Position numbers and translations under genes: made by a program. A DNA stretch of 64,000 bases from Epichloe hybrida. Lineage: Eukaryota; Ascomycota; Sordariomycetes; Hypocreales; Clavicipitaceae. The stretch spans positions 2,418,001 through 2,482,000 of the forward strand of contig JAFEKR010000008.1 of assembly GCA_019022495.1 (NCBI GenBank), read 5' to 3'. This document shows, piece by piece, positions 1 through 11,474 of the stretch (positions are counted from its first letter, which is position 1; each line of letters starts with the position of its first letter). Under the pieces are notes generated by a model. It was not told the origin of the DNA and made no database searches. It was given only the letters and a program-made list of their open reading frames with translations.

Positions 1-655
1 GCTATGTCAATGTCTGATGTCGAGCGGGCTGTCATGCCGACGTTGATACAGGCGAATCCGCCGCAGAAGTAGTAGTCCACATTGCGGGCTTTGAGGTGTG
101 AGTGCAAGTATATGGCACAGTTGTAAAGATCCTTCATAGGAGGAGGCGGCAAAACGGCTGCACACAACGTGAGCGAGTAGAGCAATGATCATAGTGCAGC
201 CGGCTTACGGTTCTGCCCTCGGGGGGTTCTTTCCTTGAGTCGGACAAGCAAGCTGTTAAAAGCCGCTTGGGACCTCACTGGTTCCCGGTCAGTATGGGCA
301 TGGAAGCTGGCTGAATGTGATCTACCTACCGCCCAGATCATCACTCGAAATTTCCATGGTAGTTCACGGGATATTTTTACGGGATGGCACCGCTCTATAC
401 CTGAAAACTACGGATTACTCGAAGGATGATGCTGCAGATGCCAAAAATACCGCATTTTCTTTCCATGGCGGGTGAATTCAGAGAGCCTACGGAGTACAGG
501 TTGAGAAGCGGGGCCAATTGGGCAGCGACGAATCATTTAGCTTCAGGAGACCTTGGACCTCTGCTGACAGATCCAGGCCAAGGCCCCAGCAAGTTTTACG
601 ATCAGAAGGGGCTCCCGATACAACTCTCATCCCCGCCAATTTCGTCCACTCGAAG
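1..655. other. No gene recognised at left edge
   Basis: Only short overlapping open frames occur here and none has a recognisable domain. The stretch probably holds the upstream region of the gene starting at 656. One copy of the dispersed motif TACGGAGTAC lies at 488-497. Confidence 0.5.
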
Positions 656-1587
656 ATGATGCATGACAGTTCTACCACCGAGTTGGAAAATCCTGGCCTG
701 CCTTTTTCCGTAGAGGAAGCAAGCTTAGCAACCTCAACAGCCATATGCAAAATTCTAGCAGATGCCGCAATACCATCAGCAGTTGTGGGAGCGGTCGCAG
801 CTGCGTGCTACGGAGGCGGACTGTGCCCTTTGGTTAGTCTTCCACCTACGAAACAACTTCAGCCCTTTTGAAAGCAAGGTTACTGACAAATCTCCAGGAT
901 ATAGAGCTCGTGGTCAATGATTCTGATCAGGAACGAGCATTTGTCACCCTGTGCTCCCACTCCATCATTCCCGCTTTGCCAGATGGGCTCGATGCTCAGC
1001 AGCCAATCGATTTCTTTGAATGGCAACAAATATCGGCGTCATTTTGCTTTCGGGATCGTCGCAGGGCTCGCCTGAAAACCCCGACCTACCAACTACCTCG
1101 GGGAGGAAATTCACGTAACAACATCGGCCTTCCTTTCATCATCTTGTACTCAAACATCGCCATTGGGCTGCCGCACTTACCCTCTTGCATATCCCACCGA
1201 CACCTATTAGAAGGACCGGCATTCGCCAATCTTGCGTACACTCCATGTGCCGATGCGCACGATGGCGATTATGGAGGCAATAAGCCCATGGCTTGCTTGC
1301 TTCCCAAGTTCCAAAACCTTGTTGAGTCTGAGATGCATGTGCTCCTATCCCACGCCCAAGTTCATTCGCCTGCGTGGGGTCAACACATGGCCCAGCTCTC
1401 GGAGCTTTTGCGTTCACGGAGCTGTCCAGACGGTCCAGAATTGCTCTTGGGTCAAATGGATCCCAAATTCGCGGAGTTTGCAGAATGGGTTCAAGCGGAC
1501 TTGCAAGGTGAAGCCGCCTATGCCGAGCTAAGCAATATCCAAGCGAGATATTCTCGAGACACGAAAGCGATGGGCTGCATGGATTGA
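656..1587 (+). CDS. Nucleotidyltransferase-fold hypothetical protein, two exons
   Basis: Exons 656-832 and 898-1587 give 288 residues. The 65-nt intron has donor GTTAGT, branch TTACTGAC and acceptor CTCCAG, and the join keeps phase 0. Across the join the protein reads a Gly/Ala-rich stretch, CYGGG and then DIELVV. This resembles the glycine motif followed by the h[DE]h[DE]h metal-binding motif of minimal nucleotidyltransferase (MNT/AbiEii-like) proteins, which are common as uncharacterised fungal proteins. Family membership rests on this motif alone. The Gly-Ser of the classic motif is not clear, so activity is doubtful. I chose the ATG at 656 because the frame upstream is open only from non-ATG codons. 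An upstream exon, or a decayed gene, remains possible. The substrate is unknown. Confidence 0.5.
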
Positions 1588-2126
1588 AAAAGAGACTGAA
1601 ACGTTGGTCCCTTACTTGGAAAACACCCGTATTTAACTCAGTACCATTTTTCGGTCATTGTGACGGGTATATCAATTGCCCGACCACATGCTCCTCGATG
1701 AACATGGTGAGAATTGGCCGATGCAGGCGAAACAGTGCGACGAAATGAGTGCAGTGCTGTCGAAATCCAATCAACTCAGCGGACAGAATTCTAACTGAAT
1801 TGATATGCAATCCAGACGAGAGCGTGACGTGCTATGCCTGGAACACGTCTGGTACTTAAACGTCCAGTCTGCCATCAATAACTCGGAATGCCTTGTGCTC
1901 GGTTTGGGAAACCTTTACATCCATCCCTCCCCCGAGTCCTTTTGTGCAGCAGGTGGGGGAGTTTCAGGAGCTGATGGAGCTCGAGAAGAAGATTGGCGTT
2001 TCTTGAATAGATTGGACGGAACTGGGAAAGATAACAGACGATGTACATGGTGGATGGTAGGCAGTACGGATTACGAAGACGCATGTGCTGACGCGATTGT
2101 GTTTCAAGCTATTCAAGTGGGCGCAC

Positions 2127-2153
2127 CCCGATTCACCCGATTCACCCGATTCA
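2127..2153. repeat. 9-bp tandem repeat, 3 copies
   Basis: Three perfect copies of CCCGATTCA lie just beyond the 3' end of the minus-strand Kazal gene. Confidence 0.9.
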
Positions 2154-2211
2154 CTCATTTACCCATTGAGATTGCACCGCCATTCAAACAGGCCGTTCCT
2201 TCGGCTCGCCA

Positions 2212-2578
2212 TCAAGCGCGCCTCATCTTTTTCGGGGGAGGGTCCTTGCCCAATTCGCCCGGCTTACATGCCCTCAGTGAGTTGCTGCTGATTCCGGCAC
2301 ATGTGGCCTCGCAATTGTTGCCGAACGGTTTGTGGCCGTCGGCGCACACGGGTGCCCAGAGATCGGTGCAGAAGCATCCCTCTGATGCGTCGGCAGCGAA
2401 TACTGGAACAAGTTTTTGTCAGCCGAAATTGGCGTTCAACAAAGACGATAATACAATGTATAATATGCTCGGTCATTTTGGAGAGAGGCAAGAGGAGAGA
2501 GCGGGACGTACCTGGCTGGGCGGCACCAGACTGCAGCAGCAGAGCTGCGCCGACAAGAGCGACGAGCTTGGCGTGCAT
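2212..2578 (-). CDS. Small secreted Kazal-type protease inhibitor-like protein
   Basis: Exon 1 is 2578-2512 and exon 2 is 2402-2212, giving 85 residues. The 109-nt intron has donor GTACGT, branch GCTGAC and acceptor TTCCAG. Residues 1 to about 20 are a signal peptide: a basic start MHAK, then a hydrophobic Leu/Ala/Val core ending near SGAA. The mature part has all six Kazal cysteines: C-F-C, seven residues ending APV, C, ten residues starting ADGHKPF, C, EAT, C, ten residues, C. The PVCADG core and N-C-E-A-T-C-A-G are classic Kazal signatures. A short Lys/Arg/Pro tail ends in KKMRRA. Kazal domains usually block serine proteases by inserting a reactive loop near the second cysteine. The target is unknown. 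The protein is probably extracellular, and host or self-protease control is an inference. It has a single domain and is very short. Confidence 0.8.
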
Positions 2579-3740
2579 GTCTTGTCGATGGGGTTGAGTT
2601 GAGTTGTGATGACAGCGTCCTGTCTTGTTCTTATATCGGCAGAAGTCTCGTCGAGATGCAGAGGGCTACGCGTACGGAGTAGTACGGTTGTCAATGGAGA
2701 CGGCGACGGTGACGGACCGTGGCAGGTGGCAGGTGGAATCGGCCGTTTATTTAATCCCCCGCGACCCCTGGCCCTCTCACTGCTGGCTGCCGGCTAATTC
2801 CATTCCAGTTGCAAAATGACATGGAAGACATGGAAGGAAGCCTGCCGCCGGATGCCTCGGGCCTTGGCGGTGGATCGGCGGCCACTTTTCGTATCGCATG
2901 TATTGTGCCGTCCTCCATTCACACATTCACACCTTGACATCCATTTCGTCCAAGGAGAGAGAGAGGCCGCAGCCGCGGATGCCAACGTCTCAGTCAGCTG
3001 CTTCGCCATCCGCGCGGCCGGCGCCCCGACCAAGCTGACGTCGTCCCGTCGCCGCCGGGGCGCGCTGATGACGCCCGGCTGCGCCCCCATTGGTCCATCC
3101 GAGCTGCACGCCCCGCATCGTCCCATGTCGCCCCCCCCCTTTCTCCCCGCGTCAAGTCATCTCAGTACACGTACGGCCTCGCAGCCCCGGGCGCGGGATG
3201 AGAGACCTGCGATGAGGATTGGCTTGCGGGGGTGGCCATGGTTCCGAGATGATAAAGGTGGTTGAAAAGACATGGTTCCGAGATGATAAAGGTCCCAGCT
3301 GACGCAGCTTTTCAGCGCGCGGGAGCACTCTGCCAATAATTTTTTTTAGGGAATTGCAATGCAATGCGCTCCGTGGTTTGTAATCCATCTTTCCACGTCA
3401 CTTGTGCTCGTCCAATCACGTAAAACCAGCTGACATGTGTCAGCCCGGATGGATGCATGCCCATGGAGAATATACCATCATCATCATGTAGCTTGTCTGG
3501 ACCGTGTAGCGTGAGGAATCGAGTCACAGATCTGGATTAATAATGGGAAACCAGGGTTCTCCATGGCTGATATGCGAATAAGTGTACTCAACTCTGCCGT
3601 CAACATGGAAAACAAGACATCCGTCGACTCCCAGGCCGAATTATGTACGCCAAAACCCACAAACAATGCAACTTGGCCAAGATCATGGTAGCCGCCGCGA
3701 TCCACATGCAATCCTACACAGTCCCTACAATGAATGACCT
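2579..3740. other. Intergenic region between the Kazal and KRE33 genes
   Basis: The stretch holds the promoter side of the Kazal gene and the 3' side of KRE33. An ATG-started frame of 149 codons at 2816-3265 has low-complexity GC-rich content and no domain, so I do not call it. A motif GTACGGAGTAGTACGG lies at 2672-2687. Confidence 0.5.
3237..3293. repeat. 23-bp direct repeat, two copies
   Basis: A 23-bp word starting CATGGTTCCGAGATG occurs at 3237-3259 and again, identical, at 3271-3293. The copies are separated by 11 bp. This looks like a recent short duplication. Confidence 0.9.
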
Positions 3741-6700
3741 TTATCGAGACTTCTTGCTCTTCTTGGCCTTTTTGCCCGACTTTTCGCCCATTTCCTCTTC
3801 GTACACCTCCGCTGCCGTCTGGCCGGCCTTTCGCTTCTGCTTCGACTTGACGCTTACGACCGGGTTGGCCTTGCCGTCCTTGGCCGCATTCCTCACTTGC
3901 TTTTCGGCTTCCTCCCAGGCTGGTGCGTCTCCCTCGATGGCATAACTAAACACGTACTATGAGCGTCAAGTTGTTTTTTTTTGGGGGGGGGGGGGGAGGA
4001 CAAGGGGATCGATTGGGAACTCGAGGGGCCAGGTATCTTACTGATCAAGAGGCAGAGAATCAATGAGTTCTCTTTGCTTCTGTTTCAATGCCTTCAATGC
4101 TTCGTCGCCACCCTCCTCCAGCTCGTCCTCGAGTGACGTGGCCAATGGTACATATCGATCGTCGACAATCTCGTCGTCGTGGGCGCCGCTTGCGTTCTCC
4201 CGGGTGACACCCAGGTTGGTGGCCGGGGGAAGCTCGGCTGCGGCTGCGTCGGACACCAAGCTGCCGAAATGTGCCGTGACCTTGCGGAGAATCTTGATGA
4301 ACATGGCCAGGAGCTGGGGCGTGGCCAGATTCAGATCTTGGGCTACATCGTCGATATCTCTGCGTTGCAGTCCGATGCCCATCAAGATGCCCTGCTGAAG
4401 ACCACTCAGCGAGATGCTCTTCTTCAGCTTGCCGGTAAAGTACAGCGAGGCAATGGTCGGAACCATGTCAAGGATAACATGGTAGTCTAGCATGTTATTC
4501 GCATATGACTCAAGACGCTTCAAGTCGAATGGCGAAAATTGCCTGTCCAGTTCAGACTTGACCAGTGCTTCCGGCTCGATCGAGTCAAGCTTGGCGCCAT
4601 TGTTGGCTGACTGGTCAAGACTCAGAGCAGTCTTGACCGAAAATGTGCGGAACTGGTAGGAGAGCAATGACAAGAATCGCTTCTGAAAGTCTCTCGCAAA
4701 GGCACCAAGCCAGGTTCGATCGTCACTGTTCTCCAGAGGCCTCAGCATGACGCAGGTGTGCTCGCCGGTCAAGTCGTTGGCTGTCTGTCGGAGATAGACT
4801 GGGGAGAAGGAAGATCGTTTCCAGAATTTGTGAAGCTCTGGTGTCAAGCCGTAACTGACGCCAACATAATCCAAACTCTCTGGTCGCTTCTCGCGCAGCT
4901 TTGCAAACAAAGGCGGCATCTGAGATTGGTCTCGAACAGAAATCACCTCAGACTGCAGCGATGTCTTTGACAGTTCTGTATTCGTAGCCCTGTGCATCTT
5001 TTCCTCCATTACCTGATCGTCGTCTTCGGAGATGCTCGCAAATCGTCCCTCGTAGAAGTCCATGAGCAGCTCAAGTGCCTTGGTGCCATAGCCCATGGAG
5101 ACATACTCGGGATTGGTAGCAATACGGACCACACGAGCACCAGAGAGGGAAGCAAAGTCTTCGTCTTGGAACTGCTGGCTGACAAGCCAGGGAATCAGGT
5201 CACCGTGGGGTCGCTGGCCGCGGCTCAAGCTGTTCAACACGCTTTGTCTGCTGATTTTTCCTTCCAACGAGACTTGTATCACACAAAGGGGCTCGGGCAG
5301 TTTCCCAGTAGACTCAACATTTGGCGGCACGAGAACGAACAGCTGATGCGCCGGAGCGTCACTCATGAGCTGCAAATCATCTGGCGAGTTCTTGTAATGG
5401 CTCGCGACATAGAGCGCCACCATTTGCTGCAAGAAAGCCTCCGAAACAGGGTGATAAGAGAAGAGTGTATCTCTGTTCACCGCAAGAAGCTCGCATTGAT
5501 TGGGGTCCGGGCATCCATGAATATTGGACTTGGTCTTGGGCAAGGTAGCATCCAAGCAGAGTAGCTTATTGAGCCATTTTTCCACGGAATCGCCCTTGGC
5601 ATATCTGATGGGTTCAGAGAGTGTGATCTCACGAAGCTTTCTAGCGGCTTGGAGCTCTTCATGCTTGGAGGCCCTTCCAGTCGATCGGTCGGCTACTTCC
5701 ATACCGCCGTTTGAGGATGCACTCCGTGACTGCTCACGAAGTTGCTTGATCAGTTTCAAAGAGAGAGATCGACCAGTTCCTTCGTAGCCGTTGATGGTGG
5801 AGGCCAAGAAGACCAGATAAGGTCCCATCAGCTTTCGAACAAGGGGCAACGGGATGGCTGCAGCTTCATCGATGACTACCAGCTCCGCTTGCCCCAGAAC
5901 ATGAGCATCCTGGGGACGAATGTACTGAATCGTCTGTCTGTGTTGCCTGTGAATGTTGACTCGGACTATGGCCTTGTTGAAGTCGGGGTTTGTACTTTGG
6001 ATAATGGAGTAGTCCGCATGGTCAGCATAGCCGAGCGCGTCAAAGCCCTTGAAAACGAAGTCAAACAGGGTCTTCAAGTTCTCGGGAGAAGGAGAAGTGA
6101 CAAAGATGTTGCTGTAGCCGTACGCAACCGCAGCAGCCACAGCAACACCCATGGCTGCTGATTTGCCACGGCCTCTTGCAGCAGTCAGTGTGACGGTGCT
6201 TCGAAGCGTCTTCTCAGAAATAGCTTCGGCGAATGTCAGGAGTGCCTTTGCCTGGTCGACAGTCTTGGCAAGCTTGACGAGAGATCCGACCGGCTCTTTT
6301 TCCTCGTTCTCATCCTTGATGTTACTCAGCTCAATCTCTTGTTCAGTTTTTGTGTCGTCCAGATCAGGCGGAGGCAGGGCTTGCACATCCTTGCCACCAG
6401 AAATGGGCAAAACGTTCATCTCGTCGTCAATGACGAGACATGAATCGCACTTGCCCAGCGACAGTAGAAATCGTTCGTTGAAGCGAGCAACAACGTCATC
6501 GTGAGCCTCGGTCCGGTACCGAGAGTGGACATCCATGGACAAGTTGTACAGCTGGCGCAAACTGTTCATGCCCTTGAGCAACATCACCACCAGACCACCA
6601 CCTTGGACGGTTTCGATCGTCTTTGCCAGGATGTTGGGAGTCAGGGCTTCAAAATCCTGCAAAATACACATTCCAAACGTTTGTCCCAAGATCTTGTCCG

Positions 6701-7224
6701 TCTCTTTGTAGTATGTGTATCGAATGTTGTGCAGCGACACGAAAAGTTCGAATGGGTCGCTCTCGTTGACTTCTCGGATACCTCGCTTGATTTCCTTCTT
6801 GATTTTCTGTTCCCGCTTCTTGCGGTGACTATGTAGCTCGCACAGTATCGTCAGAAGAGAATGAAGAGGGCCATTTTCTGGCTTTGAGCCGCGCCGCGGC
6901 GAGTTACAGAGCAGGCATACCTGGTGAAGCCTAGTAGCTTGTTCTTGTAGGCCCACAAGACAGACTTGTTGTGTTTTATGTTTGCATTGGCCATGATATG
7001 GTGCAGATAGACAATCGTGTCCTTTGCATGGTCGCCCACCACAACGAAGAAGCTTCTCTTATTCTCTTGCATGCCATTGCTTATGAGTGCCTTGATGCGC
7101 GAATCTCTGCAGGTGAGGTAGGGAAGGTCATGTTAGTGGGGAAGCATTGTCATAAGCGGGAGAAGAAGTAGTGATTTTTTTTTAGAAAAGACACAAAAAA
7201 AACATACAATTGCTTTCGCGACAT
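3741..7224 (-). CDS. KRE33: RNA cytidine acetyltransferase, NAT10/Kre33 family
   Basis: Exons 7224-7208, 7106-6921, 6828-4042 and 3945-3741 give 1064 residues, the family's usual length. The enzyme makes N4-acetylcytidine in 18S rRNA and in tRNA-Ser/Leu (there with Tan1), and supports 18S rRNA processing in the nucleolus. Visible parts: the N-terminus MSRKQLDSRIKALISNGMQE; the VLWAYKNKLLGFT block; a Walker A loop ARGRGKS near residues 285-291; DEAAAIP near 389 in the RecD-like helicase domain; the GNAT acetyl-CoA motif RIATNPEYVSMGYG near 636-649; and a Lys-rich C-terminus (KKAKKSKKSR) suited to nucleolar targeting. The first exon codes only five and two-thirds codons. It was placed because it restores the conserved start. 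The last intron contains a run of 14 C (on the coding strand) next to 9 A. An extended palindrome lies just upstream of the start. Confidence 0.96.
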
Positions 7225-7857
7225 GTCGCCGCCTTGTTGGGCCGAAGAATCCATCCTGAATGCAAGGCGTTGAACTGCCAAAACTTTTTGAGCTCGTCGA
7301 CCGTCGACGAGCACAAAAATTTGGGTGGCAGTATCTATTCTGCCGATACTCCGTGGGCGGTGAAGATATTGGTCTATCCATGTCAACGCGGGGCCCACCC
7401 ACTCTGTCCATTTGTACATAACATGTCGCATTATTAGTACCACAAGTGTTGGTCTGCGACTTGATACTTTATTTTCTTGGTTGAACTGTACGGCGTACAG
7501 TTCACGTTCTTCTAGACTAAGACAGACCAAAACGCATAGGCAAACAAGAGATGGCTACATAGCTACACACGGCGAAGCTGACTCTTGGTCAGATCACCGA
7601 TCCTCATTCGATATCTGCTTTTTTTTTTTTAGAGGTCGGATAGGCAAAAATGCAATCATGAATGTTATCTGCGCAAGATCTATCAAAGTCCACAGGGGAA
7701 ATGCAAAACAATGCGCAATGCCCTAAATCTAAGTCGACAAGTCATGCCAACCGCAATGCTAGACACCTCGAAGGACCTGACCCGCCCATTAAATGCGTTT
7801 CGAACAAGAAACGACGAAACTCATCACCCCTAGGCTACATATACCGTGACCGGTCCA
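7225..7857. other. KRE33 upstream region and COX24 3' region
   Basis: Both neighbours lie on the minus strand. No gene is seen. The stretch contains the palindrome at 7285-7319 and a T-rich run at 7619-7630. Confidence 0.6.
7285..7319. promoter_or_regulatory. Extended palindrome upstream of KRE33
   Basis: Two perfect 10-bp arms, GCTCGTCGAC at 7292-7301 and GTCGACGAGC at 7303-7312, flank a single C. After one mismatch the symmetry continues through TTTTTG on one side and CAAAAA on the other, giving 17-bp arms. It sits about 60-95 bp upstream of the KRE33 ATG. It could be a dimeric factor site or a hairpin in the 5' leader. No known factor site is assigned. Confidence 0.6.
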
Positions 7858-8951
7858 TCATGTTCTATCAAGCTTTCGGCGAAGATTACGTGTGCGCTTC
7901 ATAAGCTTCTTGTACTTCTTCTTCTTCATCCTCAGCTTTCGCTGTCTCTTGACACTGATGGCGTGCATGTCGCCGCGTCCTCGAGTTGCATCAGCTTGCA
8001 GCTGTCGTTTGGCCATGCGTTTCAAGAAGCTGCGGGGCTGTTGATCATTGACGATTCGTGGGCTATGCGCGACGATTCGAATTTGGCCATTTGGCTCCGC
8101 GGATTCTTCAATGGTGAACATTGCCTTGTAAACTCGGTGGTGAGGTGCCGGCTCGAGAGCTTCGGCTTCGGCTTCGGCCGCGAGACTTTCTGCGTCGGTA
8201 GCAGACTCAGCTTGCGGCAAAGGTGGCGGGCGAAAAGGTGAGAAATCGCCAGACATGGTATCGACTTGGAGGTAGAGGCTCGACTTGCTTCCGTCGGGAT
8301 TTCGTAGCTCGACTTTGTGCATGCCATGACCCATTCCGTGGTCCTCGTGTCCGCCGACGGTCAGCTGGGCCATCGGGTCCTCCAACTGGTCGATGGTGCT
8401 GGATAACGTCGACATGGTATCAGACGCCTTGTTCGCCTTGGTTCGGGTCATGAAGATGGAGGCGAAGTGCTCATCGCTCACAGTGCGGGGCATCGTCTGT
8501 GTGATGGAGATGGGCCGATGTAATGAGAAGAAGGATGAAAGACCCAAAGCTGTGAACATGTGTCAGCCAGCCGAGTAAATATTCATCGTCCTCACTCTGA
8601 AAGTTCCATCCAATCATCTTTACCTTCTTGTGAAATGTGGTGCGTGCTGGGAACGCTGGGCAGCCTCTTGAAAGAAGCGCCCTTTTCAGAAGCATCCTTG
8701 GTCTTTCGTTTCCTTTTTTCGCTTCCGGATTTGCTATCGCTTCGCGAAGTCGACGCAGTCACGGACTGGCCAGTAGAAATGTCGCTGGATTCGTTGTCTG
8801 ATCGCGAGGGCTTAGAAGACGAGTAGGACCGCTGGTGGCCGCCAACGAAGACTGGGACAGTTGCGACGGCCGCTCGAGGTGCTGAGGAGGTCCACGTCGA
8901 AGCCAGTCCCGTCTGGGTGACAACGACGCGCCGGACGGATGAGGGCCACAT
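7858..8951 (-). CDS. COX24: Mitochondrial small-subunit ribosomal protein mS38 / Cox24
   Basis: Exon 1 is 8951-8624 and exon 2 is 8549-7858, giving 339 residues. The 74-nt intron has donor GTAAAG, a CTGAC branch and acceptor TTCACAG. The family hallmark is at the very C-terminus: a dense basic block KRQRKLRMKKKKYKKLMKRT followed by RNLRRKLDR (the DUF1713/AURKAIP1-like domain). In yeast this protein binds the mitochondrial small subunit and is needed for COX1 expression. The N-terminus MWPSSVRRVVVTQ is basic and Ser/Thr-rich, as a mitochondrial targeting peptide should be. The middle (about residues 40-250) is low-complexity and Ser-rich. An EEXAEPNG-type stretch precedes the basic end. I am confident of the family because of the basic C-terminal block. 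Confidence 0.9.
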
Positions 8952-9774
8952 TGTCGGTCGCCTGGCTCAAACGGCCGGTAAAACACAGCAGATAGGTGCA
9001 GAAAAGAGAGAGACGCAGCTCTCTGCTCCAAGATGGTGATCCTGATGACGTGGATTTGAGGTGTTGCGAATCCGACCATGGCCGCATGTCGGTAAAACGT
9101 TGCGAGGTTTGGCTGGGGCCGGGTGTGAAGGGGGCGGCCTTAGGCAGCGACACCGGACGAGCAAGGCGTGACCGACCGCCTGACCGCCTGACCAACCGCC
9201 TATGCCTATATTAGAACCTGGGAAGGAAGGCGCAACCCGCTGATCTGTCCGCATGACGTGCTTTCTCGGCCGCATTGCTAGGCAGTCGCATTGCCAGGCG
9301 GTTCCTGGGTTCCAACAAGTCCACATTCCTGTTCTTCGTGATAGGATCGTGGTCACATGTTTGTGCAACATGCGGACACTGAAACCACCGTCCCGTGATA
9401 TGAGGTTCAGGAACACACTCTGTGGCTTCTTCTATTGTCGTCTTTTCCAGAACCTTGAAATCCTATGCTTGTTCTACATGGCACACGAAGAGAATAGATG
9501 AAAAGACCTTGTGCTGTTTTACGTTTCCACGTCCTCATCCGGTCCCTTTCTATGTGAACCCCCCCCCCCCTATTCCCTTTATTTGGACCGTCTTCCTGTA
9601 TATGTATGTACGTCCACGTCAGAAGCGACAAAAATCAAGCAAAGACAAAATGAAACAAAAGCAGCAATGTGTATACGGGATCCGTTCAACCAGCACCATG
9701 CACAAGATGGATGCAGAATCGACGGCATGCTTGTACTCCCTCGCCCCGTGCTCCAACATTCTCAAACCAATTCT
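8952..9774. other. Intergenic region, SYM1 3' side and COX24 promoter
   Basis: No supported gene. It contains a 9-bp-type repeat (TGACCGCC units near 9170-9195) and a C-rich run near 9560. Confidence 0.5.
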
Positions 9775-10540
9775 CTACTGGCTATTGACCCAGCTGAGGT
9801 AGCTGTTCCAGCCAATGGATACGACATTGGCAAACAAGACGCGATGCTGAAGCGGCAAGAAGGTAAAGTTGACTGTCTGAACAATGGGCCACACCAACCA
9901 GTTGGTCTTCAGGGCCGGCCACCACGTCTTCTCGAGGCGCTCTTTGGCACTGGCACCCTCCATGGTGGCCATGCTGCTGAGGAAAGCGCCAATCATGACG
10001 GGAGCAAACAGCGCCTGGTCGCAGGCGACGCGGGCGAGAGTTTCAACTCGCGGGTTCCTGAAGTTGACGTTGCGAGCCAGGAATCCGAACCAGGTTGTGG
10101 CGACAGGGCCAAAGACGCCTACGCGCTAAATCAGCATTGGATTTCTCTTCCAAAAGAAGGAGAACCTCAAGAAGGAAAAGGCACGTGGAACAACGCAAGG
10201 GAAGAGTTTCCGGAAGAAATAGGATTCGACATGACTCACATCCACCATAGAGAGCCATGCGCCCCGTCCGAGTCAAGTCGTGGCTTTTGAGGCCCCTCTT
10301 CTCAACCAGCTGCTGCGCCGTGATATCACCAGTGGCAAAGAGCACAGCCGTAGTCACACTCTGGGTGAGAAGCGGACGGGCAGCCAATCTGGCATTGTAC
10401 CTACACGCCGGGAGTCAGCTGTCTCTCTCCCCTCTCACAATCCATATCACGGCTGGGGCAGCCGACCGACCCGACGACATTGGACATGTCAGGAAGGGCT
10501 GGAAGGGCAAAACTCACCAACGAAGCAGCGACACGACCAT
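9775..10540 (-). CDS. SYM1: Mpv17/PMP22-family inner-membrane protein Sym1
   Basis: Exons 10540-10518, 10400-10240 and 10118-9775 give 175 residues, the usual Sym1 size. The protein starts [20 protein letters not shown] and continues with the conserved [13 protein letters not shown]. The family signature is near the C-terminus: [20 protein letters not shown], then [18 protein letters not shown]. Sym1 is a four-helix protein of the mitochondrial inner membrane, needed in yeast for growth on ethanol at high temperature and linked to metabolite or ion transport. The first exon codes fewer than eight codons and was placed because [10 protein letters not shown] is conserved. Introns are 117 and 121 nt. 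It lies between COX24 and MUG190, all on the same strand but each with its own promoter space. Confidence 0.95.
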
Positions 10541-11474
10541 TGTGACGGTTTTACGGGAATTGGAATGGGCAAAAAAAGAACTTGACGTCTGAAAACGGGA
10601 ATCAGGAACAAGAGACAAGTTTTTTTTCGAACACGTCCCGAGTCAGATTCTATCGGGATGATGCTAGAGATGGGTTCTTAAAAAAATTGTCGGTGGCCAG
10701 GGACGCTGGAGAGAGTGCGGAGGGATCCGATCAATGGCGATCTGGCGTTGGGTGGGAAGCGAGGGACTGTAGGAAGAAGCCAAGACTATGAAGGATTGAT
10801 TTGAATTGGGGCAAAAAAGTAATAAAAAAATAAACGAGAATAAAAGGAAACACAATGGCTGTGAATGCGATTGCGCGATGAATGTTGAGAATGACAGGCA
10901 GGACCTCACGCCAAAGGGGCTCTCCTATGCTGAAGTGTGCTGGTCTGAGATGCTTGCTTGGTCCTGGGCTTGTCCTGGGGGTAAATCTCGCTACAACTCG
11001 CCGGAGCCGGCGGTGGCCAGCGCCATGCGTGCCTGGTGCCCAGTGCGTCTCAGTGCGTCTCGGTGCGTCTCGGTGCGTCTCGGTGCGTCTCGGTGCGTCT
11101 CGGTGCGTGCTCAGTGGAAATGGGAGGGGGGTCGTCAAGGTTCAAGGTTCTTTGGTACATATTTACTTGTTTACGTGTGCAATTTTATTTCATCGCGGAT
11201 TTATGCCGTGTGACCATCTCACTTTATCCGCGCATCTGGTAAGAATCTGGCAAGAATCTGGAAAGGGTCTGGGTGGAAGCGCCAGAGTGGCAGGGTGGCT
11301 GGCTGCTTTGATTTCCGTGATAGCTTCATTCAAGCCGTGCACCGTGATCTCGCTATCCACAAGCTCATTCTCCGCCCTGGTCCGCGTGTGCTTTCATGAA
11401 GTGCCTGGTAATTTGCTCGTCCAAGCTTTCTGACTACATCTTTCGTATCTGAGCCAGTGCGAACGCTTGCCTAT
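10541..11474. other. SYM1 promoter and MUG190 3' region
   Basis: No gene recognised. The main feature is the decamer array at 11041-11109. Confidence 0.5.
11041..11109. repeat. 10-bp tandem array, about 7 copies
   Basis: The array consists of CAGTGCGTCT twice, then CGGTGCGTCT four times, then a diverged last unit CGGTGCGTGC. It creates a false Arg/Thr-rich open frame on the minus strand. Confidence 0.95.

Noticed and set aside
1805..2602. Plus-strand frame of 265 codons over the Kazal gene
   Set aside because: The minus strand holds a signal peptide and a perfect Kazal pattern across a normal intron, which the plus frame cannot explain.
2816..3265. ATG-started frame of 149 codons in the KRE33/Kazal spacer
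   Set aside because: Low-complexity, GC-rich, no domain; probably chance.
9511..10290. Plus-strand frame of 259 codons opposite SYM1
   Set aside because: Covers SYM1 exons and introns alike and has no recognisable domain.
10731..11138. Thr/Arg/His-rich minus-strand frame with a repeated TETHRDAPRR unit
   Set aside because: Product of the decamer array at 11041-11109, lies across the SYM1 promoter.
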